A DNA stretch of 64,000 bases from Steroidobacteraceae bacterium (GTDB lineage: Bacteria > Pseudomonadota > Gammaproteobacteria > Steroidobacterales > Steroidobacteraceae): contig JADGHX010000005.1 in NCBI GenBank assembly GCA_019683695.1, positions 1 to 64,000 of the forward strand. The letters are read 5' to 3'. The notes beneath the pieces were generated by a model. The model saw only the letters and a list, made by a program, of their open reading frames with translations, was not told the DNA's origin and ran no database searches. Below, one piece after another: positions 1 through 7,699 of the stretch (position 1 is its first letter; each line of letters begins with the position of its first letter). A program made the translations under genes and the position numbers.

Positions 1-354
1 CGTGTCGTGGGCGCGGTGATGTGTATATGCGACAAGTACGTGGACGCGGCCATGAACAACGCCACGGACTTCAACCGGCCGCTGCAGGAGCTGCTGAACG
101 AGTTCTGCTGGGGCGGGACCTGGGGTCGCGAGGGGCTCACACGCAAGGAGCGCAGCATGATCAACCTGGCCATGCTCACGGCGCTCGGCCGCACGCACGA
201 GGTGGAAACCCACGTCCGCGGCGCCTTGAACAACGGCCTCACCCAGCAGCAGATCGCGGAAGTCCTGCTGCAGACCGCGATCTACTGCGGCGTTCCGGCT
301 GCAGTCGACAGCTTCCGGGCGGCGACGAAAGTCATTGCCGAGTATGGCAAGTAA
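1..354 (+). CDS. Carboxymuconolactone decarboxylase family protein (PcaC-like), 5' end outside window
   Basis: The frame is open from the first base of the window to TAA at 352-354, so the true start is probably upstream; a GTG at 7 is the first possible start inside. The protein matches the small all-helical CMD/PcaC family: FNRPLQELLNEFCWG, GREGLTRKERSMINLAML and the C-terminal HVRGALNNGLTQQQIAEVLLQ followed by AIYCGVPAAVDSFR. Family members decarboxylate 4-carboxymuconolactone in the protocatechuate branch of the beta-ketoadipate pathway, but many relatives act on other substrates. The segment AVMCICDKYVD near the visible start has extra cysteines where typical members read VLGDEYVD. It overlaps the next gene by 11 bases, implying one operon. 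The family is clear; the exact substrate is not. Confidence 0.85.
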   Translation, partial: RVVGAVMCICDKYVDAAMNNATDFNRPLQELLNEFCWGGTWGREGLTRKERSMINLAMLTALGRTHEVETHVRGALNNGLTQQQIAEVLLQTAIYCGVPAAVDSFRAATKVIAEYGK

Positions 355-1261
355 GGACCGGATCGGATTCGTGGGGCTCGGCAACATGGGCGCCCCGATG
401 GCGAGGCGCCTTGCCGCGGCGGGCTATGCGCTCACGGTCGCGGATGCGCTGCCGGAGGTCGAGCAGCGCTTTGCGGCCGAGGTGAATTGCGAGCGCGCGG
501 CGAGCCTTGCGGCATTGGGCGAGCGCTGCCAGGTCGTCATCACCATGCTGCCGAACGGCGCCATCGTTCGGGAGGTGCTGCTCGGCACGAACGGCATTGC
601 GCACCGGCTCGCCGCAGGCTCGGTGGTCGTGGACATGAGCTCGTCGTCGCCCATCGGCACACGCGAGCTGTTCGCGGACCTCGCGAAGCTTGGCATTCCG
701 CTCGTGGATGCGCCCGTCTCCGGCGGCGTGAAAAAGGCCGCGGATGGGACACTGGCGATCATGGTTGGCGGTGACCCGGAGCCGATCGCCCGCGTGCGGC
801 CCGTGCTCGAAGTGATGGGCAAGGTGTTCCTCACCGGTGCTTCCGGAACGGGGCACGCGATGAAGGCGCTCAACAATTTCCTCTCCGCGGCCAACCTTGC
901 CGTGGCGGCGGAGGCGGTCATCGCCGGAGAGCGCTTCGGGCTCAACCCGGCGACGATGATCGACATCCTGAACGCGTCCACGGGGCGCAACACGGGCACG
1001 GACTCGAAGTTTCCGAACAACGTGCTGCCCCGCACGTTCAACTCCGGCTTCGCGCTCGGCCTCATGGCGAAGGATCTGCGGCTGGCGCTCGAAGTGGCGC
1101 GCTCGAGCGGCGCACCGGCGAGCCTGCTGGAGATGTGCTCGCAGATCTGGTCCAACGCGGAACAGCAGCTCGGCGCCAAGGCGGACAACACCGAGGTGGT
1201 GAAATACCTCGAGTCGCTGGTTCCGCCGCGGCCGGCGGGCAGTGGCGGTCGTCATGCCTGA
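344..1261 (+). CDS. NAD-binding beta-hydroxyacid dehydrogenase (3-hydroxyisobutyrate dehydrogenase family)
   Basis: The start is the ATG at 344, which overlaps the preceding stop by 11 bases; a TTG at 335 is possible but less likely. The protein has about 305 residues, the usual size. The N-terminal Rossmann motif is IGFVGLGNMGAPMARRLAAAG. The substrate-binding signature DAPVSGGVKKAADGTLAIMV is at about residues 120-140. The region GTGHAMKALNNFLSAANL contains the catalytic Lys (here in AMKALNN), and an all-helical C-terminal half follows. Family enzymes oxidise 3-hydroxyisobutyrate or reduce tartronate semialdehyde and similar acids with NAD(P). Its place between a CMD-like protein and a lactonase-type hydrolase suggests a small pathway on a hydroxy acid or lactone. 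The substrate cannot be read from sequence. Confidence 0.88.
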   Translation: MASKDRIGFVGLGNMGAPMARRLAAAGYALTVADALPEVEQRFAAEVNCERAASLAALGERCQVVITMLPNGAIVREVLLGTNGIAHRLAAGSVVVDMSSSSPIGTRELFADLAKLGIPLVDAPVSGGVKKAADGTLAIMVGGDPEPIARVRPVLEVMGKVFLTGASGTGHAMKALNNFLSAANLAVAAEAVIAGERFGLNPATMIDILNASTGRNTGTDSKFPNNVLPRTFNSGFALGLMAKDLRLALEVARSSGAPASLLEMCSQIWSNAEQQLGAKADNTEVVKYLESLVPPRPAGSGGRHA

Positions 1262-2054
1262 TCCGGCGCCGTACGAGGTTTACGCCATCCGCTACGCCAC
1301 GGTGGCACGGCGCAGCGCGGAAAACTTCATCGGCGGGGACGCGCACGAAACCGGTGCGCGCATGGACTACTTCGTCTGGCTTGCGCGCAACGCGGAGCGC
1401 ACCTTCGTCATCGATACAGGCTTCAATGAAGCCGCGGCGCGCAAGCGCAAGCGCGAGTTCCTGCGCTCGCCGGCCGAAGGGTTGCGGCTCCTGGGCGTGG
1501 ATGCCGCCACCGTGGAAGACGTGATCCTCACGCATCTGCACTACGACCACGTCGGCAACTTCGACCTGTTTCCGCAAGCGCGCTTCCACCTGCAGGATCG
1601 GGAGCTGGCGTACGCCACAGGGCGCTACATGGCGACCGGATTCTTCTCGCACGCGTACGAGCTCGAAGAAGTGGTCGCGATGGTGCGCAACGTGTACGCG
1701 GGGCGTGTCGAGTTCCACGATGGCGACGCGCAGATCGCACCGGGCCTCTCCGTGCACCACATCGGCGGACACACGCAAGGATTGCAGGCCGTGCGAGTGT
1801 GGACGCGCGTTGGGTGGCTCGTGCTCGCCTCCGACGCGAGTCACTACTACGCAAACATGATCGAAGCGCGCCCCTTCCCCATCGTTGCCAGCGTTACGGA
1901 AATGGTGGACGGCTGGCGCAAGGTGCGCGCACTCGCGAGCGATCCGCGGCACGTCGTGCCGGGCCACGACCCGCTCGTCATGCAGCGGTATGCCGCGCCG
2001 GATGCAGCGCTCGAAGGGATCGTCGTACGGCTGGACGCCGAGCCTCGCGCGTAA
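1254..2054 (+). CDS. Metallo-beta-lactamase fold hydrolase, N-acyl homoserine lactonase (AttM/AiiA) type
   Basis: The ATG at 1254 overlaps the previous gene by 8 bases; the protein has 266 residues, no signal peptide, and is cytoplasmic. The dinuclear zinc motif is HLHYDHVGN (HxHxDH), followed by the third-metal-site region HHIGGHTQGLQAVRV, the bridging Asp in LASDASHYY and the final His in VVPGHDPLV. The order and spacing fit the AttM/AiiA group, which opens lactone rings, including N-acyl homoserine lactones. The FNEAAARKRKREFLR segment after DTGF is typical of this group. Its operon partners are a CMD-like protein and a hydroxyacid dehydrogenase, so the true substrate may be a catabolic lactone rather than a quorum signal. 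A strong hairpin follows the stop. Confidence 0.85.
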   Translation: MPDPAPYEVYAIRYATVARRSAENFIGGDAHETGARMDYFVWLARNAERTFVIDTGFNEAAARKRKREFLRSPAEGLRLLGVDAATVEDVILTHLHYDHVGNFDLFPQARFHLQDRELAYATGRYMATGFFSHAYELEEVVAMVRNVYAGRVEFHDGDAQIAPGLSVHHIGGHTQGLQAVRVWTRVGWLVLASDASHYYANMIEARPFPIVASVTEMVDGWRKVRALASDPRHVVPGHDPLVMQRYAAPDAALEGIVVRLDAEPRA

Positions 2055-2087
2055 TCGCGCCGGCGGCGCATGAACACTCGAACGATT

Positions 2088-2120
2088 GCGGCTCGCCGGG
2101 CACAAGCGCCGGCGAGCCGC
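2088..2120. terminator. Perfect 12-bp GC hairpin between convergent genes
   Basis: The arms GCGGCTCGCCGG (2088-2099) and CCGGCGAGCCGC (2109-2120) are perfectly complementary around a 9-base loop. It lies between the lactonase stop (2054) and the receptor stop (2137). No T-tract follows on either strand, so it is a candidate bidirectional terminator or mRNA-end stabiliser rather than a classical intrinsic terminator. Confidence 0.65.
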
Positions 2121-2136
2121 TTAACGCAACGCGCGC

Positions 2137-5100
2137 TCAGAACGTGAGGCGCGCCCCCACGACGAACCGTCTGCCGAGCACGTCGAACAGCGCCGCATTC
2201 GTCTGCACGGAACCGCCGAACGCCGAGTGATTCGCTGCGATCGGCGGATCCCGATCGAACAGGTTGGTCACGCTGCCGAAGAGCTCGAGCGCGGTGTCGT
2301 GCACGTCGAAGTTGTAGGCGAGGTGCAGGTCCGTGTAGTACGCGGGGCTCACACGGTCCACATCGATGGTCGGGTCGCCCGGGTTCGGACCATTGTCGTT
2401 GTAGCGGCGCTTGCCGCTGCCGATGTAGCGCTCCTGCAGGAAGGCGGTGAACGGCCCGTGCCGGTAGGTCGCGCCCGCCACGACCTGAAACTCGGGGAAC
2501 GAGAGCGCGCCGGTCTCGCCCGCCCGGTCCTGCTTGGGCTGGCCGAGGTTCGTGATCGAATTCTCCTGCAGCCAGCTGCCGAGCAGGCGCAGGCTCAGCG
2601 AGCGGGCGCCGCCGAAGGAGGTGTTGTAGTCGATCTCCAGATCGGTGCCGCTCACCTTCGCGGTGTTGATGTTGAGGTACACGTTGCGAAGGCCCGTGAT
2701 CTCGTTCGTGACCGGATCGCGCGTGATCTGATCGCAGAGCGCCTGCGCGCCCTGGAAGCAGCCCGTGACGATCCCCTGCGCGCCGAGCTGTCCGATGCTG
2801 CCGTCGATGTCGATGGAGTACCAGTCCACCGACATCGAGAGCCCCTCCACGACGGGCGGCTGAACCACCACGCCGAGCGTGAGGGTGTCCGCCTTTTCCG
2901 GCGCCACATTGGGATTGCCGCCGATGATCTGCGTGAAGCTCACCGGCTCATTGTTGAGCTCGGGGTCGAGCACCGTGGCGCCGGCGCCGGAGGAATCGAA
3001 CCGCTCGGACATGTTCGCCGCGCGCACGTCCCGTGAGAGCGTGCCGCGCAGCCGCACGGCGTCGATCGCCTGCCAGTCGAGACCGGTCTTCCAGGACCAG
3101 ATGCCCCCGCTGCCCGTGTAGCTCGCCCAGCGTGCCGCGGCACTGAAGTTCAACTGCCGCGCCAGGGTGCGGTCCTTCAAAAGAGGCACGAGCGTTTCAG
3201 CGAACACCTCCTTCACGCTCACGCGGCCACTGAAGGTCGGCACGATGGAGAACTGCACACCGCTGTTCGCGCCGGCAAAGCCGAGCGGAATGCCCTGGAT
3301 GCCGATGTCGGGATTGTTGAACGGCACGGCGACGAAGTTCGGATCGTTGGTCGGGTTCGTCGGATCCTGCACCGTCTGGTTCAGCTCATCCTGTCGCCAG
3401 GCGACGCCGAAGGCGAGCGAGACGGGGCCGGCCGGGCGGCTCTCGAACAGGTCGCCATCGAGCGAGAGCTCGAATGCATGTTGCGTGTTCACCGTTTCCG
3501 CGGTCTTCACGCCTTCGGTCACGTAGGCGATGGCTTCGGGGCTGGCGCGACCCGGCCCCAGCAGATTGATGGGAATGCAGCCGAACGTGGGATCGTACAG
3601 ATTCCGGCGGCACGTGATCGCGCCGGTGTCTGGGTCGCGCACCGCGTCCATCGCCAGAAACAGACGATCCGTTCGCGGGAAGTTCACCGCCTGCATGCGG
3701 CTTTCGTTGCGGCCGTGCTGGTAGTACGTGTCGAGGCGCCAGCCCGCCAGGGTTCCGCGCAAGCCGAGAGTGTACGACTGCATGTCGTTGCTCTGGATGA
3801 GCCGCGAGACACTGAGGTCCGCCGAGCTGCCCATTCTCGAGAAGCCGAACGAGGGGAGGTCCTCGTCGATCATGATCTGGCGGAGACTCTCGGGCAGATA
3901 GGCGTTGTCGCGAAAGATGCGCGCCTGCCAGGGGCCGTGCATCACCGACACGAAGCCGTTTCCGTTCACCTCGTTGCTGCCGAGGATCACCTGGCCGAAC
4001 GCCTCGAAATTGTCGTTCAACGCGTACTTCAGATGCGCAAAGCCGTTGTGCCGCTCCACGTTCGGCACGAGGCCGCCGTCGGAGGCGCGGTCGCGCTCGA
4101 TGTTGTCCCCGATGCCGCCCGACTGCGACTGCGTTCCGGTGAGCGATGCCGGATTGCCGAGCACGAACGGCACCGCCGAGCCGTCGGCGAGAAACATGAG
4201 CCGATCGAGCTTCGAGCCCGGCTGGTTGATCAGCCCGCCAAACGTGTACAGCGTGCTCGTGACGTGCGGCCGCACGAGAAGCTGCGGGCCCTGTCCGGTC
4301 GCGACCCATTCCGGATTCGTGACCGTGCCCCAGTCCTGCATCCAGTTGCGCCCGTCGTAGGTTTCCACCGCGTTCGAGTCGTAATAGTCGAACGAGGTGA
4401 TGAGGTGAGCGCGCTCGCCAAGCGCCGTGCCGAACGCGATCGAGCCCTCCTTGCTCTCGTTGTCGCCGCGCGAGGTCATGCCGCCCTGCATGTGAGCCTT
4501 CACGCCGGTGAAATCCGTATCGAGAATGAAGTTCGTGACGCCGGCCACCGCGTCCGTGCCGTAGGCCGCTGAGGCACCGCCGGTGACCACTTCGACGCGC
4601 TTGATCATCGCTTCCGGCAGCACGTTGATGTCGAGCGTACCCTGCTTCGTGGAGGGCACGACGCGGCGGCCATCGAGCAGCACCAGCGTGCGGTTCGCGC
4701 CGAGCCCGCGCATGTTCAGAATGGACTGGCCTGCGTTCGTGCCGATGAACACGTCCGTGCCCGGTGCGGAATTGCCGAGGAACTGCGGCATCTGATCGAA
4801 CGCGTCGATGAGATTGCCCGGCGCCGCCATCGACATCTGCTCGGACGTCACCACGGTGACCGGCACCGGCGTATTCATGCCGGTGTCGCGAATGCGCGAG
4901 CCGGTGACGGTGATCTCATCCAGAACCGGATCCTGCCCGGCCTCCTGCGCGCCGGCGCGCGCCCCCGAGGTCATGGCGGCCAGGCCCGCCAGGAAGGATG
5001 CGAGGAACCCCCTGCGTTGCTGCGGTTTCATCTCTTCTGCTGCCCCTGTCGTATCGGGATACACCCGCACCACGAGTTGCCTGTCCCCGTGGAAGGACGC

Positions 5101-5388
5101 GGTCAACCCTGTTCCCCGCAGCAGAATCTCCGCGCCCTCCTCGACGCGGTAGCGACCGACGAGGGCGTTCGCTGCGACACGGCTGACGTCCTCGTAGGGG
5201 AAGAGAACCACCAGGTGCGCCTGCTTTGCGAACTCGGTCAGAGCAAGGTCTGCCCGCTGCGCCGGGATGCGGAACGTCTCGAGCGCAGTGTTCGCAACGG
5301 CCCAGGAGCTCGCCATCAGCGCAACGGCAAACAGCGCCCGAGGCCCTCTCGGGAAGCCGTCGCGCCGGACCTGCACGCCCCTGGGCAT
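2137..5388 (-). CDS. TonB-dependent outer-membrane receptor with N-terminal STN signalling domain
   Basis: 1083 residues. A basic N-terminus and hydrophobic stretch (about 10-33) act as signal peptide. An STN (secretin/TonB short N-terminal) domain covers about 35-112 and normally contacts a FecR-type anti-sigma factor. A TonB-box-like DEITVTGSRI (about 157-166), a plug with LNMRGLGANRTLVLLDGRR and VEVVTGGASAAYGTDAVAGV, and a long barrel end in RRFVVGARLTF with the terminal Phe typical of outer-membrane proteins. It should import a ligand (siderophore, sugar, vitamin or other) using TonB energy; the ligand is unknown. Residues 120-148 look like a second signal peptide (MKPQQRRGFLASFLAGLAAM, ending in ARAGA), so an alternative product could start at ATG 5031 without the STN domain. 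The adjacent fecR is broken and no sigma-factor gene is present. Confidence 0.93.
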   Translation of the reverse strand: MPRGVQVRRDGFPRGPRALFAVALMASSWAVANTALETFRIPAQRADLALTEFAKQAHLVVLFPYEDVSRVAANALVGRYRVEEGAEILLRGTGLTASFHGDRQLVVRVYPDTTGAAEEMKPQQRRGFLASFLAGLAAMTSGARAGAQEAGQDPVLDEITVTGSRIRDTGMNTPVPVTVVTSEQMSMAAPGNLIDAFDQMPQFLGNSAPGTDVFIGTNAGQSILNMRGLGANRTLVLLDGRRVVPSTKQGTLDINVLPEAMIKRVEVVTGGASAAYGTDAVAGVTNFILDTDFTGVKAHMQGGMTSRGDNESKEGSIAFGTALGERAHLITSFDYYDSNAVETYDGRNWMQDWGTVTNPEWVATGQGPQLLVRPHVTSTLYTFGGLINQPGSKLDRLMFLADGSAVPFVLGNPASLTGTQSQSGGIGDNIERDRASDGGLVPNVERHNGFAHLKYALNDNFEAFGQVILGSNEVNGNGFVSVMHGPWQARIFRDNAYLPESLRQIMIDEDLPSFGFSRMGSSADLSVSRLIQSNDMQSYTLGLRGTLAGWRLDTYYQHGRNESRMQAVNFPRTDRLFLAMDAVRDPDTGAITCRRNLYDPTFGCIPINLLGPGRASPEAIAYVTEGVKTAETVNTQHAFELSLDGDLFESRPAGPVSLAFGVAWRQDELNQTVQDPTNPTNDPNFVAVPFNNPDIGIQGIPLGFAGANSGVQFSIVPTFSGRVSVKEVFAETLVPLLKDRTLARQLNFSAAARWASYTGSGGIWSWKTGLDWQAIDAVRLRGTLSRDVRAANMSERFDSSGAGATVLDPELNNEPVSFTQIIGGNPNVAPEKADTLTLGVVVQPPVVEGLSMSVDWYSIDIDGSIGQLGAQGIVTGCFQGAQALCDQITRDPVTNEITGLRNVYLNINTAKVSGTDLEIDYNTSFGGARSLSLRLLGSWLQENSITNLGQPKQDRAGETGALSFPEFQVVAGATYRHGPFTAFLQERYIGSGKRRYNDNGPNPGDPTIDVDRVSPAYYTDLHLAYNFDVHDTALELFGSVTNLFDRDPPIAANHSAFGGSVQTNAALFDVLGRRFVVGARLTF

Positions 5389-5475
5389 CTTCTGGTGACT
5401 AGGACAGGTGAGATCGAAAAAAGGACCATCCCCGCACGTGCCGCGTGCCGCCGACGCGACGGCCGTGCGGACGTT

Positions 5476-6133
5476 TCAGCGTTTTGCCGTCAGCACGATC
5501 ACATCGCCCTCACGACGCGGCTCGATGTTGAAACTTTCACGCAAGGCGAGCAGCAAACCCTCCACATCGCCGGCGCGGAAGACGCCCCCCCACGCGAGTG
5601 CGACGAATGGACTCGTCCGCAATCGAAAACCGCACCGTGGTATAGCGCGCAATGTCCGCGAGCACGCTATCGAGCGGTTCGCCCTGATAGATGAGCAGCC
5701 CCCGTTGCCAGGCGAGATTCGCTTCGAGCTGCACGGCCTCGAGCGGGTGCACCTCCGCGACGGCGTCGGCCACCACGGCCTGCTCGCCGGCGCGCACCGT
5801 CACTTCCTCGGTGGCGTGGCCGCGCGTCGCGGCGGGCTCGCGCATGACTTTCACCGTGCCCTCGGAGACGGTCACGCGCACATCGTTGCCGGATCCACGC
5901 CGCACATTGAACGTGGTGCCCACGGCTTGCACGAAGCGGTCTCCGGCCCGCACCCGGAACGGCCTTTCAGGGTCGTGCGCCACGCTGAAAAGCGCCTCGC
6001 CCCGGTTCAGCACCACCAGCCGCTCCGTGGCGGAATACGCCACGTCCACGAGTGTGTCGGTGTTCAGGGTGATGACCGATCCGTCCGGCATCTGCTCGGA
6101 CATCTGCTGGCACGCTTGGCAAACGGCGCGCAA
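5476..6133 (-). pseudogene. fecR-like anti-sigma regulator, truncated at the N-terminus and frameshifted
   Basis: The readable frame from TTG 6133 (or ATG 6103) carries the central FecR domain: MPDGSVITLNTDTLVDVAYS, RGEALFSVAHDPERPF, GTTFNVR, and then LDSVLADIARYTTVRFSI. Typical FecR proteins have about 100 further N-terminal residues (cytoplasmic anti-sigma domain plus one membrane helix); here they are absent and another gene begins 84 bases upstream. Near the 3' end a run of seven G (minus strand, about 5585-5591) shifts the frame and gives a spurious tail. With six G the frame continues as RVGGVFRAGDVEGLLLALRE and then to a stop at 5476-5478 after VIVLTAK. The missing N-terminus plus the shift argue for a non-functional remnant, although the shift alone could be a sequencing error or slippage. 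It sits in the expected position upstream of the receptor. Confidence 0.8.
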
Positions 6134-6216
6134 TCCGCTGCTTGCAGAATGGTTCTTTTTTCCGGCTGAATGGTCTACACGTCAGCTACACATGTCTGCT
6201 GGGGGAGCGGTAAACG

Positions 6217-7062
6217 ATGAGAATGGCGGGATTACGGTGCGCGCTGGCCGCGCGGGTGGCGCTGCTGGCGATCGGATTCGGCGTGCTGCCGGGCATCGCC
6301 GCGGCCGAAACGGTGCTCATCACGGGCGCCAACTCGGGCATCGGGCTCGAGTTCACGAAACAGTACGCCGCACGCGGGTGGGACGTCATCGCCACGCACC
6401 GGCGGTCGGGGACGCCGAAGACGCTCGCCGAGGTCGTGGCGCGCTATCCGAAGGTGCGCGTGGAAACGCTCGACGTCACAAATGTGGAGCAGGCGCGTGC
6501 GCTCGCCGCGAAGCTCGCCGATGTGCCGATCGACATCCTCATCAACAACGCCGGTGTGTACAACGACCGCCGCTCCTGCAAGCCCGGGGACGACACCTGC
6601 CCGGGCGACTGGTCGACGCAGACCTTCGGCAAGATGTATTACCCGCTGCTCGACACGATCCTGGCCGTGAACGTGAAGGGGCCGCTGATCGTCTCCGAGG
6701 CGTTCTACGAGAACGTGAAGAAGAGCAAGCTGAAGAAGATCGTGGCCATCAGCTCGAGCAACGGCACGCTCACCGGGGAGAAGCCGCCGCGGCCGGGCGC
6801 CATCTTCTACCGCACGAGCAAGGCGGCCCTGAACCGCTCGATGCAGATCGTGGCGAGCTCGGTGAAGAACGATGGCGTGACCGTCGTGATGCTGAATCCG
6901 GGGCCGACGCTCACCGAGCACCAGTCTTATCTCAGAGGTGAGTACAAAGGCATGCTGGAAACCTCGTTCACGGTCGGTCACATGATCAGGACGATCGACA
7001 AGGTCACGCTCGCGGAAACGGGCAGCTTCCTGCGTTACGACGGCGCGGTGGAACCGTGGTGA
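6217..7062 (+). CDS. SDR-family oxidoreductase with an N-terminal signal peptide
   Basis: The start is ATG 6217, preceded by a GGGGGAG Shine-Dalgarno. Residues 1-30 form a convincing Sec signal peptide: charged start, hydrophobic core VALLAIGFGVLPG, and AAA before the mature part. The Rossmann domain follows at once: TVLITGANSGIGLE, NNAGVY, ISSSNG and the catalytic YRTSK. SDR enzymes use NAD(P)H and are usually cytoplasmic, so export is unusual. An insertion with two Cys (SCKPGDDTCPG) after the NNAG strand could form a disulfide in the periplasm. Substrate unknown. The next gene starts just downstream and encodes a lipoprotein. The family is certain; the localisation is inferred from the leader only. 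Confidence 0.88.
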   Translation: MRMAGLRCALAARVALLAIGFGVLPGIAAAETVLITGANSGIGLEFTKQYAARGWDVIATHRRSGTPKTLAEVVARYPKVRVETLDVTNVEQARALAAKLADVPIDILINNAGVYNDRRSCKPGDDTCPGDWSTQTFGKMYYPLLDTILAVNVKGPLIVSEAFYENVKKSKLKKIVAISSSNGTLTGEKPPRPGAIFYRTSKAALNRSMQIVASSVKNDGVTVVMLNPGPTLTEHQSYLRGEYKGMLETSFTVGHMIRTIDKVTLAETGSFLRYDGAVEPW

Positions 7063-7118
7063 GTGCTGTGACCGCAGGAGCGCGTGAGCTCCACGGCGCC
7101 TCGGCGCGCGAGTTGGAA

Positions 7119-7655
7119 ATGCGTGACAGCACCGTGAGACGCGTGAGGGGCATGGTCGTCTTCGGCGCCCTCTGCGCCGCCCTGCTGGGTGGCTGCAATC
7201 AGGGAACGCAGAACGCCGCGCCTTCGCACGCGGCGGACGAAGCTGCGATCACCGATTTCAACCGCCTGTATCTGAAAGCGATCAACGACGGGGATATCGC
7301 CGCGCTCGCGAGCCTCACGACAGAGGATCACATCATGATCGCGCCGGGCCGGCCACCGCTCGTGGGCAAGCAGGCGAACATTGCGGCCATGGAGCGGGGC
7401 TTCGCGCAGTTCGACATCGACGAGACGTGGACGCCGGTCGAGACCGTGATCGCCGGCGACTGGGCGTATCAGCGCGGCACCTACACCGTGATCGCCACAC
7501 CCAAGGCGGGTGGCCCGGGGCGCGACACCAGCGGGCATTTCCTGCGCATCTACCGGCGCCAGCCCGATGGGTCGTGGCGCATGACGCGGGACATGTTCAA
7601 CAGCGAGGCGCCGCCGCCTGCCCCCGCGTCTGCGCCCACACCCGGCACGAACTGA
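7119..7655 (+). CDS. NTF2-like (DUF4440/SnoaL-type) lipoprotein
   Basis: The start at ATG 7119 gives an ideal lipoprotein leader: MRDSTVRRVRG, hydrophobic core, then lipobox LLGGC. GTG codons at 7056 and 7059 would overlap the upstream gene and add a poor N-terminus. The mature part is a single cone-shaped NTF2-like domain: ITDFNRLYLKAINDGDIAALASL, then AAMERGFAQFDIDETWTPV, and GDWAYQRGTYTVI ending in SGHFLRIYRRQPDGSWRM. Such domains often bind or isomerise small hydrophobic molecules, but no catalytic residues can be assigned. It probably sits on the inner face of the outer membrane or on the inner membrane. It is likely co-transcribed with the exported SDR 57 bases upstream. The tail is rich in Pro and Ala. 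Confidence 0.8.
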   Translation: MRDSTVRRVRGMVVFGALCAALLGGCNQGTQNAAPSHAADEAAITDFNRLYLKAINDGDIAALASLTTEDHIMIAPGRPPLVGKQANIAAMERGFAQFDIDETWTPVETVIAGDWAYQRGTYTVIATPKAGGPGRDTSGHFLRIYRRQPDGSWRMTRDMFNSEAPPPAPASAPTPGTN

Positions 7656-7699
7656 GCCGCGCTCGGGCGGATACACCGGCATCGAACTGCGCCGGCCGA

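Noticed and set aside
332-1255. Long antisense frame opposite the beta-hydroxyacid dehydrogenase
   Set aside because: Arg/His-rich translation with no family; it is the high-GC shadow of the real gene. The same applies to many long antisense frames in the window.
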